Shown: in pieces, positions 25,775-32,091 of the stretch | Position numbering within the stretch: position 1 is the first letter of the stretch | Layout of the letters: every line of letters begins with the position of its first letter | Translations under genes and position numbers: made by a program | Source: a virus | IMG/VR virus record: IMGVR_UViG_3300030451_001056 | Coordinates: 1 to 35,176 of that record | Length of the DNA stretch: 35,176 nucleotides | Direction: 5' to 3' (one strand) | Notes under the pieces: model-generated | Told to the model about the DNA's origin: nothing | The model's database searches: none | What the model saw: the letters and a program-made list of their open reading frames with translations, nothing else

Positions 25775-25987
25775 CTAAAAAGGGCTATCTTTCTTTTTGT
25801 ATGGGTCTTTGAACTGACCAGAAAGGTATCTATCGCCTTTCTCGTCCTCATTGATCCACAAAGAGAACTGTTGCTTCTTGCCATTGACCATTCCGTTACC
25901 GGTGTAGTCAGGCTTTTTGTCGCCGTCTTCTTTGTACTTATTTTTCCACAGTTTAAAACTGCCGTCTTTTTGTTTGTATTCAGCCAT
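25775..25987 (-). CDS. Small phage protein, unknown (lysine-rich)
   Basis: This 70-residue protein starts MAEYKQKDGSFKLWKNKYKE and continues with DYTGNGMVNGKKQQFSLWIN and DEKGDRYLSGQFKDPYKKKD. The pattern (tag, Gly turn, strand W-N, strand YLSG) suggests a small beta barrel and looks loosely like DUF736-type or single-strand DNA-binding small phage proteins. The start has GGAG nine bases before the ATG. It lies at the end of a nuclease-containing gene string and before a strong hairpin. A shadow ORF in another frame (25765-26037) is rejected. Confidence 0.55.
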   Translation of the reverse strand: MAEYKQKDGSFKLWKNKYKEDGDKKPDYTGNGMVNGKKQQFSLWINEDEKGDRYLSGQFKDPYKKKDSPF

Positions 25988-26012
25988 GCTGATCTCCTAT
26001 TTATGAGATGAC

Positions 26013-26222
26013 TCAGTTTAGACTCTCGTTTAGCCAACTGAAGGAAACACTTTCATCATCCTTTAGTCTACTTCTGAGCCACCTCGTTTCTCTAATATAA
26101 TTTTTTTCTAGTTGTCTCATTCTTCTGTAAGCCGGCCCATTTTGCTGAACCCGATTATCTTTCATAAGTCGCTTATAGAAAGAAATGATTGCTCTTTTCT
26201 TTAACTGTTCGTTACTTGCCAT
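26013..26222 (-). CDS. Small basic helical protein, unknown
   Basis: The product has 69 residues and is Arg/Lys-rich and helical throughout (KKRAIISFYKRLMKDNRVQQ, RRMRQLEKNYIRETRWLRSR). It overlaps the preceding nuclease-like gene by 11 bases, so it is probably co-translated with it. The high positive charge could mean nucleic-acid binding, but there is no recognisable DNA-binding fold. It has no Cys, signal peptide or membrane segment. Confidence 0.55.
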   Translation of the reverse strand: MASNEQLKKRAIISFYKRLMKDNRVQQNGPAYRRMRQLEKNYIRETRWLRSRLKDDESVSFSWLNESLN

Positions 26223-26547
26223 TCTTTGCCAGTTCCTTCATTATTGATAATAGATTTACAAAGTATTCGTAGTCTAAGACAATATAGGGTTTACCCCTGT
26301 CTTCTCTTACGACTACTCCTTCTTCTTCTTTCTCAGGCTTTAACCATTGTGCAATGCGAGTCCTTCTCTTGCACCCATAGTAATGACCTTCTATTTCTAT
26401 ATCTCCCTGTTCATGCTGTGCTCCACCTCTATCTCTGTTGTATGCCTCAAGACCTGCATCCTTTGCCATACGTACAGCCTGTCTTTGTAATTCTGCACCA
26501 CGTTGTCGTGCTCTCCTACCACGTTTCACATTCTTTGGATTTTTCAT
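26212..26547 (-). CDS. PD-(D/E)XK nuclease-like protein with replaced catalytic Glu
   Basis: This 111-residue protein has the layout of small Holliday-junction-resolvase or restriction-like nucleases. There is a basic start with Glu19 (RGAELQRQAVRMAKDAGLEA), then YNRDRGGAQHEQGDIEIEG with Asp49, then YYGCKRR. In the usual motif the residue two before Lys60 is Glu (ECK or EVK), but here codon 58 is GGG (Gly). It may therefore be inactive, use another acid, or act as a DNA-binding subunit. The ATG overlaps the stop of the upstream zinc-ribbon gene (ATGA). The fold call is from motif order. Confidence 0.6.
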   Translation of the reverse strand: MKNPKNVKRGRRARQRGAELQRQAVRMAKDAGLEAYNRDRGGAQHEQGDIEIEGHYYGCKRRTRIAQWLKPEKEEEGVVVREDRGKPYIVLDYEYFVNLLSIMKELAKNGK

Positions 26548-26714
26548 AATGCAAGCCTCATTCTGCTATTGATTCTTTTTACAAAACATTTAGGACAGCG
26601 TTTAAACAGTTTCTTTGAATCGCTCCAGTAGACATGATCACACTCTGGACATTCATATAGATACTCAACAAACTCATATCCTTCTTTTATTTTCTTTCGT
26701 GTAGTTTTACGCAT
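26544..26714 (-). CDS. 56-residue zinc-ribbon protein
   Basis: Reading the minus strand from the ATG at 26714 gives 56 residues with two Cys pairs, C22-x2-C25 (YECPECDHVYW) and C40-x2-C43 (FKRCPKCF), a typical zinc ribbon, flanked by basic ends (MRKTTRKKIKEG and KRINSRMRLAL). The gene overlaps the upstream gene by eight bases and its TGA overlaps the ATG of the nuclease-like gene. These overlaps and the Cys pattern make it a real gene despite its size. It probably binds nucleic acid or a protein partner; its coupling to the nuclease suggests a shared process. Confidence 0.75.
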   Translation of the reverse strand: MRKTTRKKIKEGYEFVEYLYECPECDHVYWSDSKKLFKRCPKCFVKRINSRMRLAL

Positions 26715-26949
26715 CTTGTACTACTGTAGATTCTAATTCTTCTTTGTGCCTGTATCCGTTCAACAAAGCATCACTTTCTTTATCAAGCATTTCGTTATTG
26801 ATTCTTTTCATATCCTTCAACAGCTTCTCGTATCTACCACGATAATTTGTCAATGCAGGGTTAGTCAAAGCCATCTTTAGTGCATTGATATGTAGCTCTA
26901 CTTCTTGCCTTGTATATTTTATTTTGGCAGTACATATATATTTAGTCAT
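26707..26949 (-). CDS. Small helical protein, unknown
   Basis: The product has 80 residues, starting MTKYICTAKIKYTRQEVELH and continuing in helices (LHINALKMALTNPALTNYRG, EKLLKDMKRINNEMLDKESD). It overlaps the nuclease gene upstream by four bases (ATGA type) and the zinc-ribbon gene downstream by eight. No metal-binding set, membrane segment or known motif is visible. It is probably a small accessory protein of the replication/recombination gene string. Confidence 0.55.
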   Translation of the reverse strand: MTKYICTAKIKYTRQEVELHINALKMALTNPALTNYRGRYEKLLKDMKRINNEMLDKESDALLNGYRHKEELESTVVQDA

Positions 26950-27428
26950 AATAGTTCTATTCCTCTTTTAAATGGCAAGTATGCATTGGTTCTTTTGATC
27001 TTGCCTCCATTGATTGTTTTTTGTGTTGTTGTATTTTTAACGTCAAAGTCAAACAAAAAGTTCCCATAACTATCTGTTATTTTCCAATACATGACTATCT
27101 GATCTTTGATTAGATACAGGAAACCAAGATAGGGAACTCGTAGCATTTCTGAAAGTCGCTTGCCGTCCATAATTTTATCAAACGTCACAAGCCAAGAGCC
27201 AAAGTTTCTTAACTCCATCAAGCTCAAGTCTCTACATTTAGATTCAAAGATGCCTGACAACTCATTGTTTTTTATGATGATACCGTCCACCTTAGCATCC
27301 ATATCTTTCTTGGTCTCCACCAATGTAGAGTCGCTTTTGTGTTTCTCACAGATACTGTGCCTGATTCTGTCTAGCATTTCTCTTTCATACTCTAATGACT
27401 TCTGTCCTTTCTTTGTAAGTATATCCAT
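26946..27428 (-). CDS. PD-(D/E)XK nuclease-like protein
   Basis: The product is 160 residues. Residues 45-66 (AKVDGIIIKNNELSGIFESK) give Asp48 and Glu62-x-Lys64, the D...ExK core of restriction-like nucleases. An upstream Glu-rich helix (GQKSLEYEREMLDRIRHSIC) fits the first helix of that fold. The C-terminal part is beta-rich (YLGFLYLIKDQIVMYWKITD). It may degrade or nick DNA during replication, recombination or host takeover; the target is unknown. Start overlaps the upstream stop by one base (TAATG). Confidence 0.65.
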   Translation of the reverse strand: MDILTKKGQKSLEYEREMLDRIRHSICEKHKSDSTLVETKKDMDAKVDGIIIKNNELSGIFESKCRDLSLMELRNFGSWLVTFDKIMDGKRLSEMLRVPYLGFLYLIKDQIVMYWKITDSYGNFLFDFDVKNTTTQKTINGGKIKRTNAYLPFKRGIELL

Positions 27429-27904
27429 TAGAATGGTACCTCCGCAGATTCAATTAGTTGTATTGTTCTTGCTACTGGATACCTGACCTCTGAGTCTAAG
27501 TCATTGTAAAATGTTTTCATGGTTACATCTATCAATACCTTAGCTCCTTTTATATCAGGCAGATAAAGGAAGGGCAGTTGCCCACCCTGTCCTTTATCCT
27601 TGCGGAGTTGCATAATAGATAGGAACTGAGCAAAGCCCCAGTTCTTTCTATGTTCGTATAATTGACCTTCTACCTTTTTGTAGCGAAACACACCATTGTC
27701 TTTAACAACACATGATTCATACTCAGGATGTTCCTTTCCATCAACTTCGTATTCGGGTTTGAATACATCTGCCACATACCTACCAAACCTAACGTTTTCA
27801 GATGTGTCCATTCCTACGATACTAGCTGTGTATCTACCAGTAGGTACCGATCTTGTAAACTGACTCTCGTCAGCGGGGTAATATGCATCTCCTATGTCTA
27901 CCAT
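27428..27904 (-). CDS. Conserved-looking phage protein, possible DUF669-like ssDNA-binding protein
   Basis: The product is 158 residues, mostly beta. It includes SVPTGRYTASIVGMDTSENV, RFGRYVADVFKPEYEV, KNWGFAQFLSIMQL and GGQLPFLYLPDIKGAKVLID. The start (P.GRY.A.I) and the sequence of strands recall, loosely, phage proteins encoded with recombination nucleases and thought to bind single-stranded DNA. The gene lies between a PD-(D/E)XK nuclease and a Cas4-like nuclease, which supports a recombination or replication role. The family match is uncertain. Confidence 0.45.
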   Translation of the reverse strand: MVDIGDAYYPADESQFTRSVPTGRYTASIVGMDTSENVRFGRYVADVFKPEYEVDGKEHPEYESCVVKDNGVFRYKKVEGQLYEHRKNWGFAQFLSIMQLRKDKGQGGQLPFLYLPDIKGAKVLIDVTMKTFYNDLDSEVRYPVARTIQLIESAEVPF

Positions 27905-27906
27905 GC

Positions 27907-28314
27907 TTAGAAGTGTTTCATTACCGCAATTTTATCTAAGCAAGCCTGAAGGTTGTCAACAGTGATGTTGCCTTGTTTCAGTTGGTATAGGACTTTGTTC
28001 TTGTCCTTCTGTCCCAATGTCTTCACAGCTTTATTGATTTCGTTCTTCACATAATCTTCATCTGTTTCATCTACTATCTCTCCACCAAACTGATCAACAA
28101 GGTCTTTTAAAAACTGTTGATCTTTAAGATTCTGCTTTTGCTCCAGTATGTCTTTGATACCATCGTAGCCATAAATGATAAACTGCACCCACTTCTCTAT
28201 CAATCGCATGTTCTCTTCATTAAGTTCCATGCCTTTGCTAAAGGCTTCTACTGCAATACCATGCCGTATCTTACCTTCGGTTATCTTATCCCAATCGGGT
28301 TGTTGATCGCTCAT
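27907..28314 (-). CDS. Helical protein coupled to the Cas4-like nuclease, unknown
   Basis: The product is 135 residues, acidic and helical. It begins DWDKITEGKIRHGIAVEAFS, has a helix KWVQFIIYGYDGIKDILEQK and ends with a helical hairpin (GNITVDNLQACLDKIAVMKH). The start overlaps the stop of the Cas4-like gene (ATGA) and its own stop is two bases before the next start, so these genes are translated as a unit. It may be a partner of the nuclease. Without a recognisable domain, function is open. Confidence 0.55.
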   Translation of the reverse strand: MSDQQPDWDKITEGKIRHGIAVEAFSKGMELNEENMRLIEKWVQFIIYGYDGIKDILEQKQNLKDQQFLKDLVDQFGGEIVDETDEDYVKNEINKAVKTLGQKDKNKVLYQLKQGNITVDNLQACLDKIAVMKHF

Positions 28315-29039
28315 AGATCATCTCCTTTCTCTTTTAGTCCTCCACCACATACCTGATAGAAGTTGCAGTACTTGGGATTACATTCCCATTTGTACACTGG
28401 TGCAACTCCCAGTTCCAGTGGTGGATTTCCTTTTTCAAATATCTTGTTGACATCGTGCCAGTATTCTTTGGCCTTGTCTATGTATGAGGTAGGTATAACC
28501 TTCTCCTTCATCCTTGAATTATCTTTGTTATAATATAGTAACGCCAGTTTCTTCAATCGGTTCCCAAATTCTTTTTCATACCACCATCCGTAAGTACCAA
28601 GCTGTAAGTTGTAATTAACTGGTTGGTCAGGGTCAGGGTTGCGACCAAACAAACCTTTCCACTTCCAAGCATTACAGGTCTTGATATCATACAATGCACC
28701 ATCCTCTACGATGATTACATCTAAGAACCCCCTGACGTTTACCTCAGGTATTTGTATCTCACGTTCTATCATTATCTGAGAACCATTGAGACTTGCATAA
28801 TCTATTAAAGCTTCCTGAATATCATTGTGTACCAAGTCTCCAAGCCTGAATAGTCTCAGGGTATCATCATCTACTTCTTTAGGTTCTACTTCTGCAACGT
28901 GTTGAAAGTAATGTTTCCGCATGCACATTCCTGAAGCTGAACCATGAAACCACTTCTCGTTACCCTGATACCTTTTCTTGTAATGAAGGTCATTGCCTTT
29001 GCGTAACCAGTCGTGGTATATCTTTTGTATGTTTAGCAT
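28311..29039 (-). CDS. Cas4/RecB-like Fe-S nuclease
   Basis: The 242-residue product has the marks of Cas4-type PD-(D/E)XK exonucleases. A first Cys (SASGMCMRKHYF, Cys39) and a C-terminal cluster (WECNPKYCNFYQVCG, Cys220, 225 and 231) together would hold a 4Fe-4S cluster. The nuclease motifs include His71 (GDLVHND), Asp107 (RGFLDVII), Asp118-x-Lys120 (ALYDIKTC) and Gln146 with Tyr150 (YNLQLGTYGWW). Phage enzymes of this kind process DNA ends in replication or recombination. No cas1 or cas2 and no CRISPR array is present, so it is not a CRISPR locus. It is preceded by AAAGGA and a structured gap. Confidence 0.85.
   Translation of the reverse strand: MLNIQKIYHDWLRKGNDLHYKKRYQGNEKWFHGSASGMCMRKHYFQHVAEVEPKEVDDDTLRLFRLGDLVHNDIQEALIDYASLNGSQIMIEREIQIPEVNVRGFLDVIIVEDGALYDIKTCNAWKWKGLFGRNPDPDQPVNYNLQLGTYGWWYEKEFGNRLKKLALLYYNKDNSRMKEKVIPTSYIDKAKEYWHDVNKIFEKGNPPLELGVAPVYKWECNPKYCNFYQVCGGGLKEKGDDL
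28536..28564 (-). promoter_or_regulatory. Weaker copy of the GGAAC-N17-GTTA motif inside the Cas4-like gene
   Basis: On the minus strand GGAAC (28564-28560) is preceded by AATTTG and followed, after 17 bases, by GTTACTA. This matches the spacing of the intergenic copies, but the site lies within coding sequence about 220 bases before the next start. It may be chance. Confidence 0.25.
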
Positions 29040-29065
29040 ATTGTTTCCTTTAGTATGTAGGGAGG

Positions 29066-29144
29066 ACGGGGCAAGTAAGATGTGTAGTTGTGGTTGGTCG
29101 GAAACAAATGGAGTAAAATATAACCGACCTTGTACCTGCCCCGT
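29066..29144 (-). other. Structured intergenic RNA element before the Cas4-like gene
   Basis: The 113-base gap 29040-29152 folds as two nested stems: 29066-29077 with 29133-29144 (12 positions, one mismatch) and 29096-29101 with 29124-29129 (GGTCGG/CCGACC). No ORF fills it. It may be a leader, an RNA processing site, a terminator, or a small RNA. Confidence 0.45.
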
Positions 29145-29152
29145 GTCATCAA

Positions 29153-29353
29153 TTAATCTTTATATTCTAGTACGTCTTTGTCTTTAGAGAATAGTGTAAT
29201 CTCGATAGTCTCACCAGACTCTGTTTTGACATGCATCGTTCTAAAGTATTTATTATTAGGGTTTAGAGAATCTAACTTGGTAGTCTCTTCTATCTCCACA
29301 GACTCTACCTTGTGTATACTAACCTCTTGCCCTGTTCCTAGTTGTAAGTTCAT
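29153..29353 (-). CDS. Small beta-rich protein, unknown
   Basis: This is a 66-residue acidic protein with alternating strands (QLGTGQEVSIHKVESVEIEE, YFRTMHVKTESGETIEITLF) and a charged end. It starts within the preceding gene (35-base overlap), which is common in this gene string. The compact beta pattern could be a small barrel. No motif suggests an activity. After its stop comes the structured gap before the Cas4-like gene. Confidence 0.5.
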   Translation of the reverse strand: MNLQLGTGQEVSIHKVESVEIEETTKLDSLNPNNKYFRTMHVKTESGETIEITLFSKDKDVLEYKD

Positions 29354-29567
29354 TCCTTTCCTCTTTTTGGTTTTGTGTAGCCCACTTATCTAACTCTGTT
29401 AATTCCTCTGCCTCTGCTCTTGCAATGTGATCTAAAGCAGACCTTAGTCCACATATCTCTGCAAAGTAATAGTCATTGCTAGGGTTAGTCTCCCAGTGTT
29501 CTTCCACACGTTTAATATCCTGTTTAATCCTGTACTTTAACTTGTTCAGTGTTGCGAACATCATCAT
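29319..29567 (-). CDS. Small helical protein, unknown
   Basis: The product has 82 residues, with a triple ATG start (MMMFATLNKLKYRIKQDIKR) placed after AAAGGAG. Residues 5-65 are helical (DIKRVEEHWETNPSND, ICGLRSALDHIARAEAEELT) and the C-terminal end is charged and Asn/Arg-rich. It overlaps both neighbours (44 bases upstream, 35 downstream). I recognise no family. The SD placement makes one of the three Met codons at 29561-29567 the start. Confidence 0.5.
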   Translation of the reverse strand: MMMFATLNKLKYRIKQDIKRVEEHWETNPSNDYYFAEICGLRSALDHIARAEAEELTELDKWATQNQKEERNELTTRNRARG

Positions 29568-29727
29568 CTCCTTTTATGTCGTATATGTCTCCAATGTCGT
29601 ATGTGTATCCCGTATCCGGATCATACATTACAGGTACCTTGATGTATCTCTCGCCGTTGAATCCATGATACTCATAACGTATTTTAAGTTTTTCTTGAAG
29701 TTTTTTATTTATTGTTGTTTCTTTCAT
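29524..29727 (-). CDS. Small Tyr-rich protein, unknown
   Basis: The ATG at 29727 overlaps the stop of the HNH gene (ATGA), so I prefer it to the GTG at 29736. The product has 67 residues: a short helix (KETTINKKLQEKLKIRYEYH) and beta strands with many Tyr and Asp (RYIKVPVMYDPDTGYTYDIG). There is no Cys and no membrane segment. A GGAAC-type promoter-like site lies about 35 bases upstream inside the HNH gene, so it could have its own transcript. Confidence 0.5.
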   Translation of the reverse strand: MKETTINKKLQEKLKIRYEYHGFNGERYIKVPVMYDPDTGYTYDIGDIYDIKGDDDVRNTEQVKVQD

Positions 29728-30254
29728 ACTATACACCTGTAACGCTCATCCTTATTGAAAAGTTCCAAATTTTCTTCATATTCTTTTATGATATCTTGAA
29801 CGTCTGCATGGTACTTAAAATCTTTAAATGTTTTTATCTGATGACAGTTGCGACACCTGACCACACACTTCTCTATCTCTCTCTTGATCGTACTCCATTT
29901 GTATCCGTTGCGAACTAGGTATCCAACTCCTGCACCTCTTTGATGTTTGACGCTACGCTTGACTCCTGTAACGTGATCAAACTCCAGAACTCGTGGGTCT
30001 TGTGTACCACAATCCACACATCCTTTTGAGAAGTACATCTCTAGTATTTTTTTGAAGTTGGCTCGTTTCACTTTTGCTTTTCTAATATGATTCTTTTCTA
30101 TGATTCGTTTCTTGTTCTTCTTGTACCAGTTACGATTGTGGTATTTCTTTTGACACTTCTTACACTTTGCTTGTCTACCATCTTTCTTTTGCCGATTCTT
30201 ATAGAAGTCGCTTATTGGTTTTTTGGTTTTGCATTTTCCACATCTTTTTAACAT
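29724..30254 (-). CDS. HNH endonuclease with N-terminal zinc knuckle
   Basis: Starting at ATG 30254 (a TTG lies one codon earlier), the product is 176 residues. An N-terminal Cys4 element (C-x2-C at RCGKCK and KCKKC, with SDFYKNRQKKDGRQ between) is followed by a basic region. The HNH core has CVDCG, then LEFDHV with Asp-His, and CVVRCRNCH with the last Cys and His; the Cys pairs also bind structural zinc. HNH proteins of this kind act as homing or nicking endonucleases or in packaging. Its location as a free-standing gene among small early genes fits a mobile homing endonuclease or a DNA-processing role. Confidence 0.8.
   Translation of the reverse strand: MLKRCGKCKTKKPISDFYKNRQKKDGRQAKCKKCQKKYHNRNWYKKNKKRIIEKNHIRKAKVKRANFKKILEMYFSKGCVDCGTQDPRVLEFDHVTGVKRSVKHQRGAGVGYLVRNGYKWSTIKREIEKCVVRCRNCHQIKTFKDFKYHADVQDIIKEYEENLELFNKDERYRCIV
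29738..29771 (-). promoter_or_regulatory. AATTTGGAACTTTT motif before the 29524-29727 gene
   Basis: The 14-base sequence AATTTGGAACTTTT (29771-29758, minus strand) is identical to two intergenic copies near 30940 and 34576. Here it lies in the last codons of the HNH gene. A GTTACA follows at 29743-29738. The downstream box is weak, so the site may be a promoter or just shared by chance. Confidence 0.35.
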
Positions 30255-30311
30255 CAACTACCCCGCAAGTTATTGATTATTAGGATTATATGCTACCTAA
30301 AATTTTAAAGC

Positions 30312-30515
30312 CTACTCCTCCTCATCTGCAACATCCCAAAGTGTTTGCTTGTCCAGTACCTCTTCCACAGTTTCATCCTGTACGTCAAACTCCCAGTACT
30401 TCTCATCATCTATGATATACCCAATGGCGTTCTCTTTCAGAAGCTCTTCAGCTTCCTTAACTGAGTGTGCTTCTATAAAGCCACTCGATGTTATTGTCCA
30501 ATGATATGTTTTCAT
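30312..30515 (-). CDS. Small acidic protein, unknown
   Basis: This 67-residue protein has the start MKTYHWTITSSGFIEAHSVK and then EAEELLKENAIGYII, ending in an acidic tail (EEVLDKQTLWDVADEEE). The pattern strand - S..EA.E helix - strand is a small alpha-beta fold seen in many short phage proteins. A GC-rich hairpin lies 18 bases upstream of the start and AAAGGAC serves as ribosome binding site. No function can be given. Confidence 0.5.
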   Translation of the reverse strand: MKTYHWTITSSGFIEAHSVKEAEELLKENAIGYIIDDEKYWEFDVQDETVEEVLDKQTLWDVADEEE

Positions 30516-30532
30516 TTTATGTCCTTTGTTAT

Positions 30533-30552
30533 GGGGCGGGTTGCCCCGCCCC
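30533..30552 (-). terminator. GC-only hairpin between two small genes
   Basis: GGGGCGGG (30533-30540) pairs perfectly with CCCGCCCC (30545-30552), with an extra T-A pair outside and a four-base loop. On the minus strand no T-tract follows; the next gene's AAAGGA site comes within ten bases. It may terminate, be processed, or protect the downstream message. Confidence 0.5.
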
Positions 30553-30560
30553 AGTTCAAT

Positions 30561-30869
30561 TTAGCTATAGTACTTCTTGTATCTTCTTTTCATGTATGCA
30601 ACAACTTTCCTCAGCTCATTCCGTTCTTGAATAGCCGACTCGCTTCCATCCAGTATCTCATCGTAATGCACCCAACCACTTCCTTCTGAGTATCTATCCC
30701 TAATCTCCTCAACCTCCCGTATAACTTGTTCTGGTGTCATCCTCTCCCACCAACCAATACCATCTTTAGATTCCATATCTACACTAAACTGGTATTCTAA
30801 CTCCGATGAACTAGGCGATCCCTCTAACAATACTTGATAAGGATATTTATTTTTTACTTCTTGTTTCAT
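30561..30869 (-). CDS. Small protein, unknown
   Basis: The product has 102 residues. Residues 10-35 are beta-like (YPYQVLLEGSPSSSELEYQF), then a helical part (RMTPEQVIREVEEIRDRYSE) and a basic helical C-terminus (RNELRKVVAYMKRRYKKYYS). The ribosome site is ACAAAGGAG, seven bases before the ATG, and a promoter-like GGAAC-N17-GTATAAG site lies about 45-80 bases upstream. It looks like the first gene of a transcript. No family recognised. Confidence 0.5.
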   Translation of the reverse strand: MKQEVKNKYPYQVLLEGSPSSSELEYQFSVDMESKDGIGWWERMTPEQVIREVEEIRDRYSEGSGWVHYDEILDGSESAIQERNELRKVVAYMKRRYKKYYS

Positions 30870-30913
30870 TTTAACTCCTTTGTTTGTGGCACTTTTTTTG
30901 TGTGCCGTTTCCT

Positions 30914-30947
30914 CTTATACGCTCTAGGTTTCAAAAAGTTCCAAATT
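30914..30947 (-). promoter_or_regulatory. Promoter-like motif, copy A (AATTTGGAAC-N17-GTATAAG)
   Basis: On the minus strand AATTTGGAAC is followed after 17 bases by GTATAAG (TATAAG at 30919-30914), then 44 bases to the ATG of 30561-30869. It is intergenic apart from touching the stop of the upstream gene. TTGGAA-19-TATAAG could also be read as a sigma70-like promoter with a long spacer. Confidence 0.5.
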
Positions 30948-31230
30948 ATTTTTTTAGAGGGGCGATAATATACTTGTATATCCTACCTCCAAGTGCGTTC
31001 TCATACCTAAATTCAGAAAATTTCAGAGGTTGATTGTGTTCTGCAACAAAAACCATTCTCACATAATCCCTGACTTTCTTATTTATTCTCCTCCCTTCTT
31101 TCCATTGCAATGTTCTGTTATCTCCCCAGTCATCGTAGCTAAACTCACTAGCCCTTGCACCACACATGCCCAGTAACAGCATTATTTTAGCCTCTATGGG
31201 ACTTTTGTGGTTGTGGGTATATGTTACCAT
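30946..31230 (-). CDS. Small basic protein, unknown
   Basis: The product has 94 residues, with a His-rich start (MVTYTHNHKSPIEAKIMLLL) and a mixed aromatic/basic body (KEGRRINKKVRDYVRMVFVA, FRYENALGGRIYKYIIAPLK). The SPIEAK.....G start recalls the opening helix of some PD-(D/E)XK proteins, but the D...ExK core is absent, so I do not call a nuclease. The stop overlaps promoter-like site A. Its start is three bases after the stop of the zinc-ribbon gene. Confidence 0.5.
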   Translation of the reverse strand: MVTYTHNHKSPIEAKIMLLLGMCGARASEFSYDDWGDNRTLQWKEGRRINKKVRDYVRMVFVAEHNQPLKFSEFRYENALGGRIYKYIIAPLKK

Positions 31231-31233
31231 GCC

Positions 31234-31527
31234 TTACTCCTCTTCTTCTATAAAATGGTACACTTCTACATGGGTGTTGCAGTCGTAGTTAGAACAAGAA
31301 AAGTTGGATGCGATACCTTCCTTATCCTCTTCTAGCATGACTTCCTGTATGTCGTGGTCTCCACCCCAAATCAACTCAGAATCACAATGCCAACATCTAA
31401 ATCTGTGTAAATCATTTGGATCCTGTGATGCGATTATGTTCTGTAACTTCTTTATCTTCTCCTCTCTTCGTTCCACCATCTGTTCATACTTCAGAACTTC
31501 CAACTGCAACTCCATGTACTCTTTCAC
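31234..31527 (-). CDS. Coiled-coil protein with C-terminal zinc ribbon, GTG start
   Basis: I place the start at GTG 31527, which overlaps the TGA of the small membrane gene upstream and follows GGAGAGGAAA. An earlier ATG at 31638 lies inside that gene and adds 37 improbable residues. The product has 97 residues: a coiled coil (VKEYMELQLEVLKYEQMVER, REEKIKKLQNIIAS) and a zinc ribbon with C45-x2-C48 (FRCWHCDSEL) and C78-x4-C83 (FSCSNYDCNTHVEVY). The fold suggests a small metal-binding dimer. It may interact with the membrane peptide encoded just before it. Confidence 0.65.
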   Translation of the reverse strand: MKEYMELQLEVLKYEQMVERREEKIKKLQNIIASQDPNDLHRFRCWHCDSELIWGGDHDIQEVMLEEDKEGIASNFSCSNYDCNTHVEVYHFIEEEE

Positions 31528-31655
31528 TTTCCTCTCCAGTCCTGTATTGAATAAATAACCAAGCAAACTACAAATAATACCATTGTCAAAGTTATTAAAC
31601 TCATGGAGAATACGAACAGGTTTATTACCCATTCCCATAAATCTACCAGTATCAT
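31524..31655 (-). CDS. 43-residue membrane protein
   Basis: Reading from ATG 31655 gives 43 residues with a long hydrophobic segment (WVINLFVFSMSLITLTMVLF, then VVCLVIYSI), a polar start (MILVDLWE) and a positively charged end (QDWRGK). GGAG precedes the ATG at the proper distance, its ATG overlaps the upstream stop (ATGA), and its TGA overlaps the next gene's GTG. This chaining makes it a credible gene. Possible roles are a holin-like early protein, a superinfection-exclusion peptide, or an inhibitor of a host membrane protein. Confidence 0.7.
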   Translation of the reverse strand: MILVDLWEWVINLFVFSMSLITLTMVLFVVCLVIYSIQDWRGK

Positions 31656-31915
31656 TTGTTCTCCTCTACATATTTACTAAACTCAATAAATTTCTCCCAT
31701 TGAGCTATGGCATATATTCCATCAGAAGCGATCCACTCACCCTCAACAAGCATAATAAGTTGCCCATCAGATAATTCATAAAGTTCTTTATGTATCCTTG
31801 ACGTATAATCTTCTAATATTTCGCCTATTCCTTTTGTATGTACAATCATATCAACATAGCGATCTTGAAAGTCTATTCGCTCTTTAGAATGTGATTCTTC
31901 TTTTGTCTTTTTCAT
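31652..31915 (-). CDS. Small protein, unknown
   Basis: The product has 87 residues: a charged N-terminus (MKKTKEESHSKERIDFQDRY), then YELSDGQLIMLVEGEWIASD and a C-terminal helix (AIAQWEKFIEFSKYVEENK). It starts on the stop codon of the 58-residue gene (TAATG) and its stop overlaps the membrane-peptide start. No domain is recognised. Confidence 0.5.
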   Translation of the reverse strand: MKKTKEESHSKERIDFQDRYVDMIVHTKGIGEILEDYTSRIHKELYELSDGQLIMLVEGEWIASDGIYAIAQWEKFIEFSKYVEENK

Positions 31916-32091
31916 TATTGCTCCACCTGTTTTGCTCTCTTATATAAGAAAGCCTCTATGATTTGTATCATCAAATCGTGATTGATGTTATGCTCATCCA
32001 TCAGATGTTCTGCCTCTCTGTCTATTGCCTCGTCAAACTCAGGGAATAAGACCTCACATAGCTTGTCAAATACTAATTCGTTATCGTTCAT
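31915..32091 (-). CDS. 58-residue acidic helical protein
   Basis: Reading from ATG 32091 gives 58 residues, entirely helical and acidic (MNDNELVFDKLCEVLFPEFD, EAIDREAEHLMDEHNINHDL, MIQIIEAFLYKRAKQVEQ). GAGGAG lies about a dozen bases before the ATG. The ATG overlaps the stop of the 33-residue gene upstream (ATGA) and its TAA overlaps the next ATG. It has no recognisable family; small acidic early phage proteins are often inhibitors or antirepressors, but that is only general knowledge. Confidence 0.65.
   Translation of the reverse strand: MNDNELVFDKLCEVLFPEFDEAIDREAEHLMDEHNINHDLMIQIIEAFLYKRAKQVEQ

Noticed and set aside
25765-26037. 90-codon minus-strand ORF
   Set aside because: Overlaps 25775-25987 in another frame; Ser/Arg/Thr-rich like a shadow. 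The 25775 frame has a good GGAG site and plausible fold.
26946-27060. Another GGAAC site near 27059
   Set aside because: GGGAACTTTTTG occurs in the nuclease coding sequence without a matching box at 17 bases; taken as coding coincidence.
28311-29039. CRISPR-Cas locus
   Set aside because: The protein is Cas4-like, but there is no repeat-spacer array and no other cas gene. Phage Cas4-like nucleases are common outside CRISPR.
31527-31638. N-terminal extension of the zinc-ribbon protein to ATG 31638
   Set aside because: It lies over the membrane-peptide gene in another frame and reads as unrelated sequence. The GTG at 31527 has a GGAG site and overlaps the stop of that gene.
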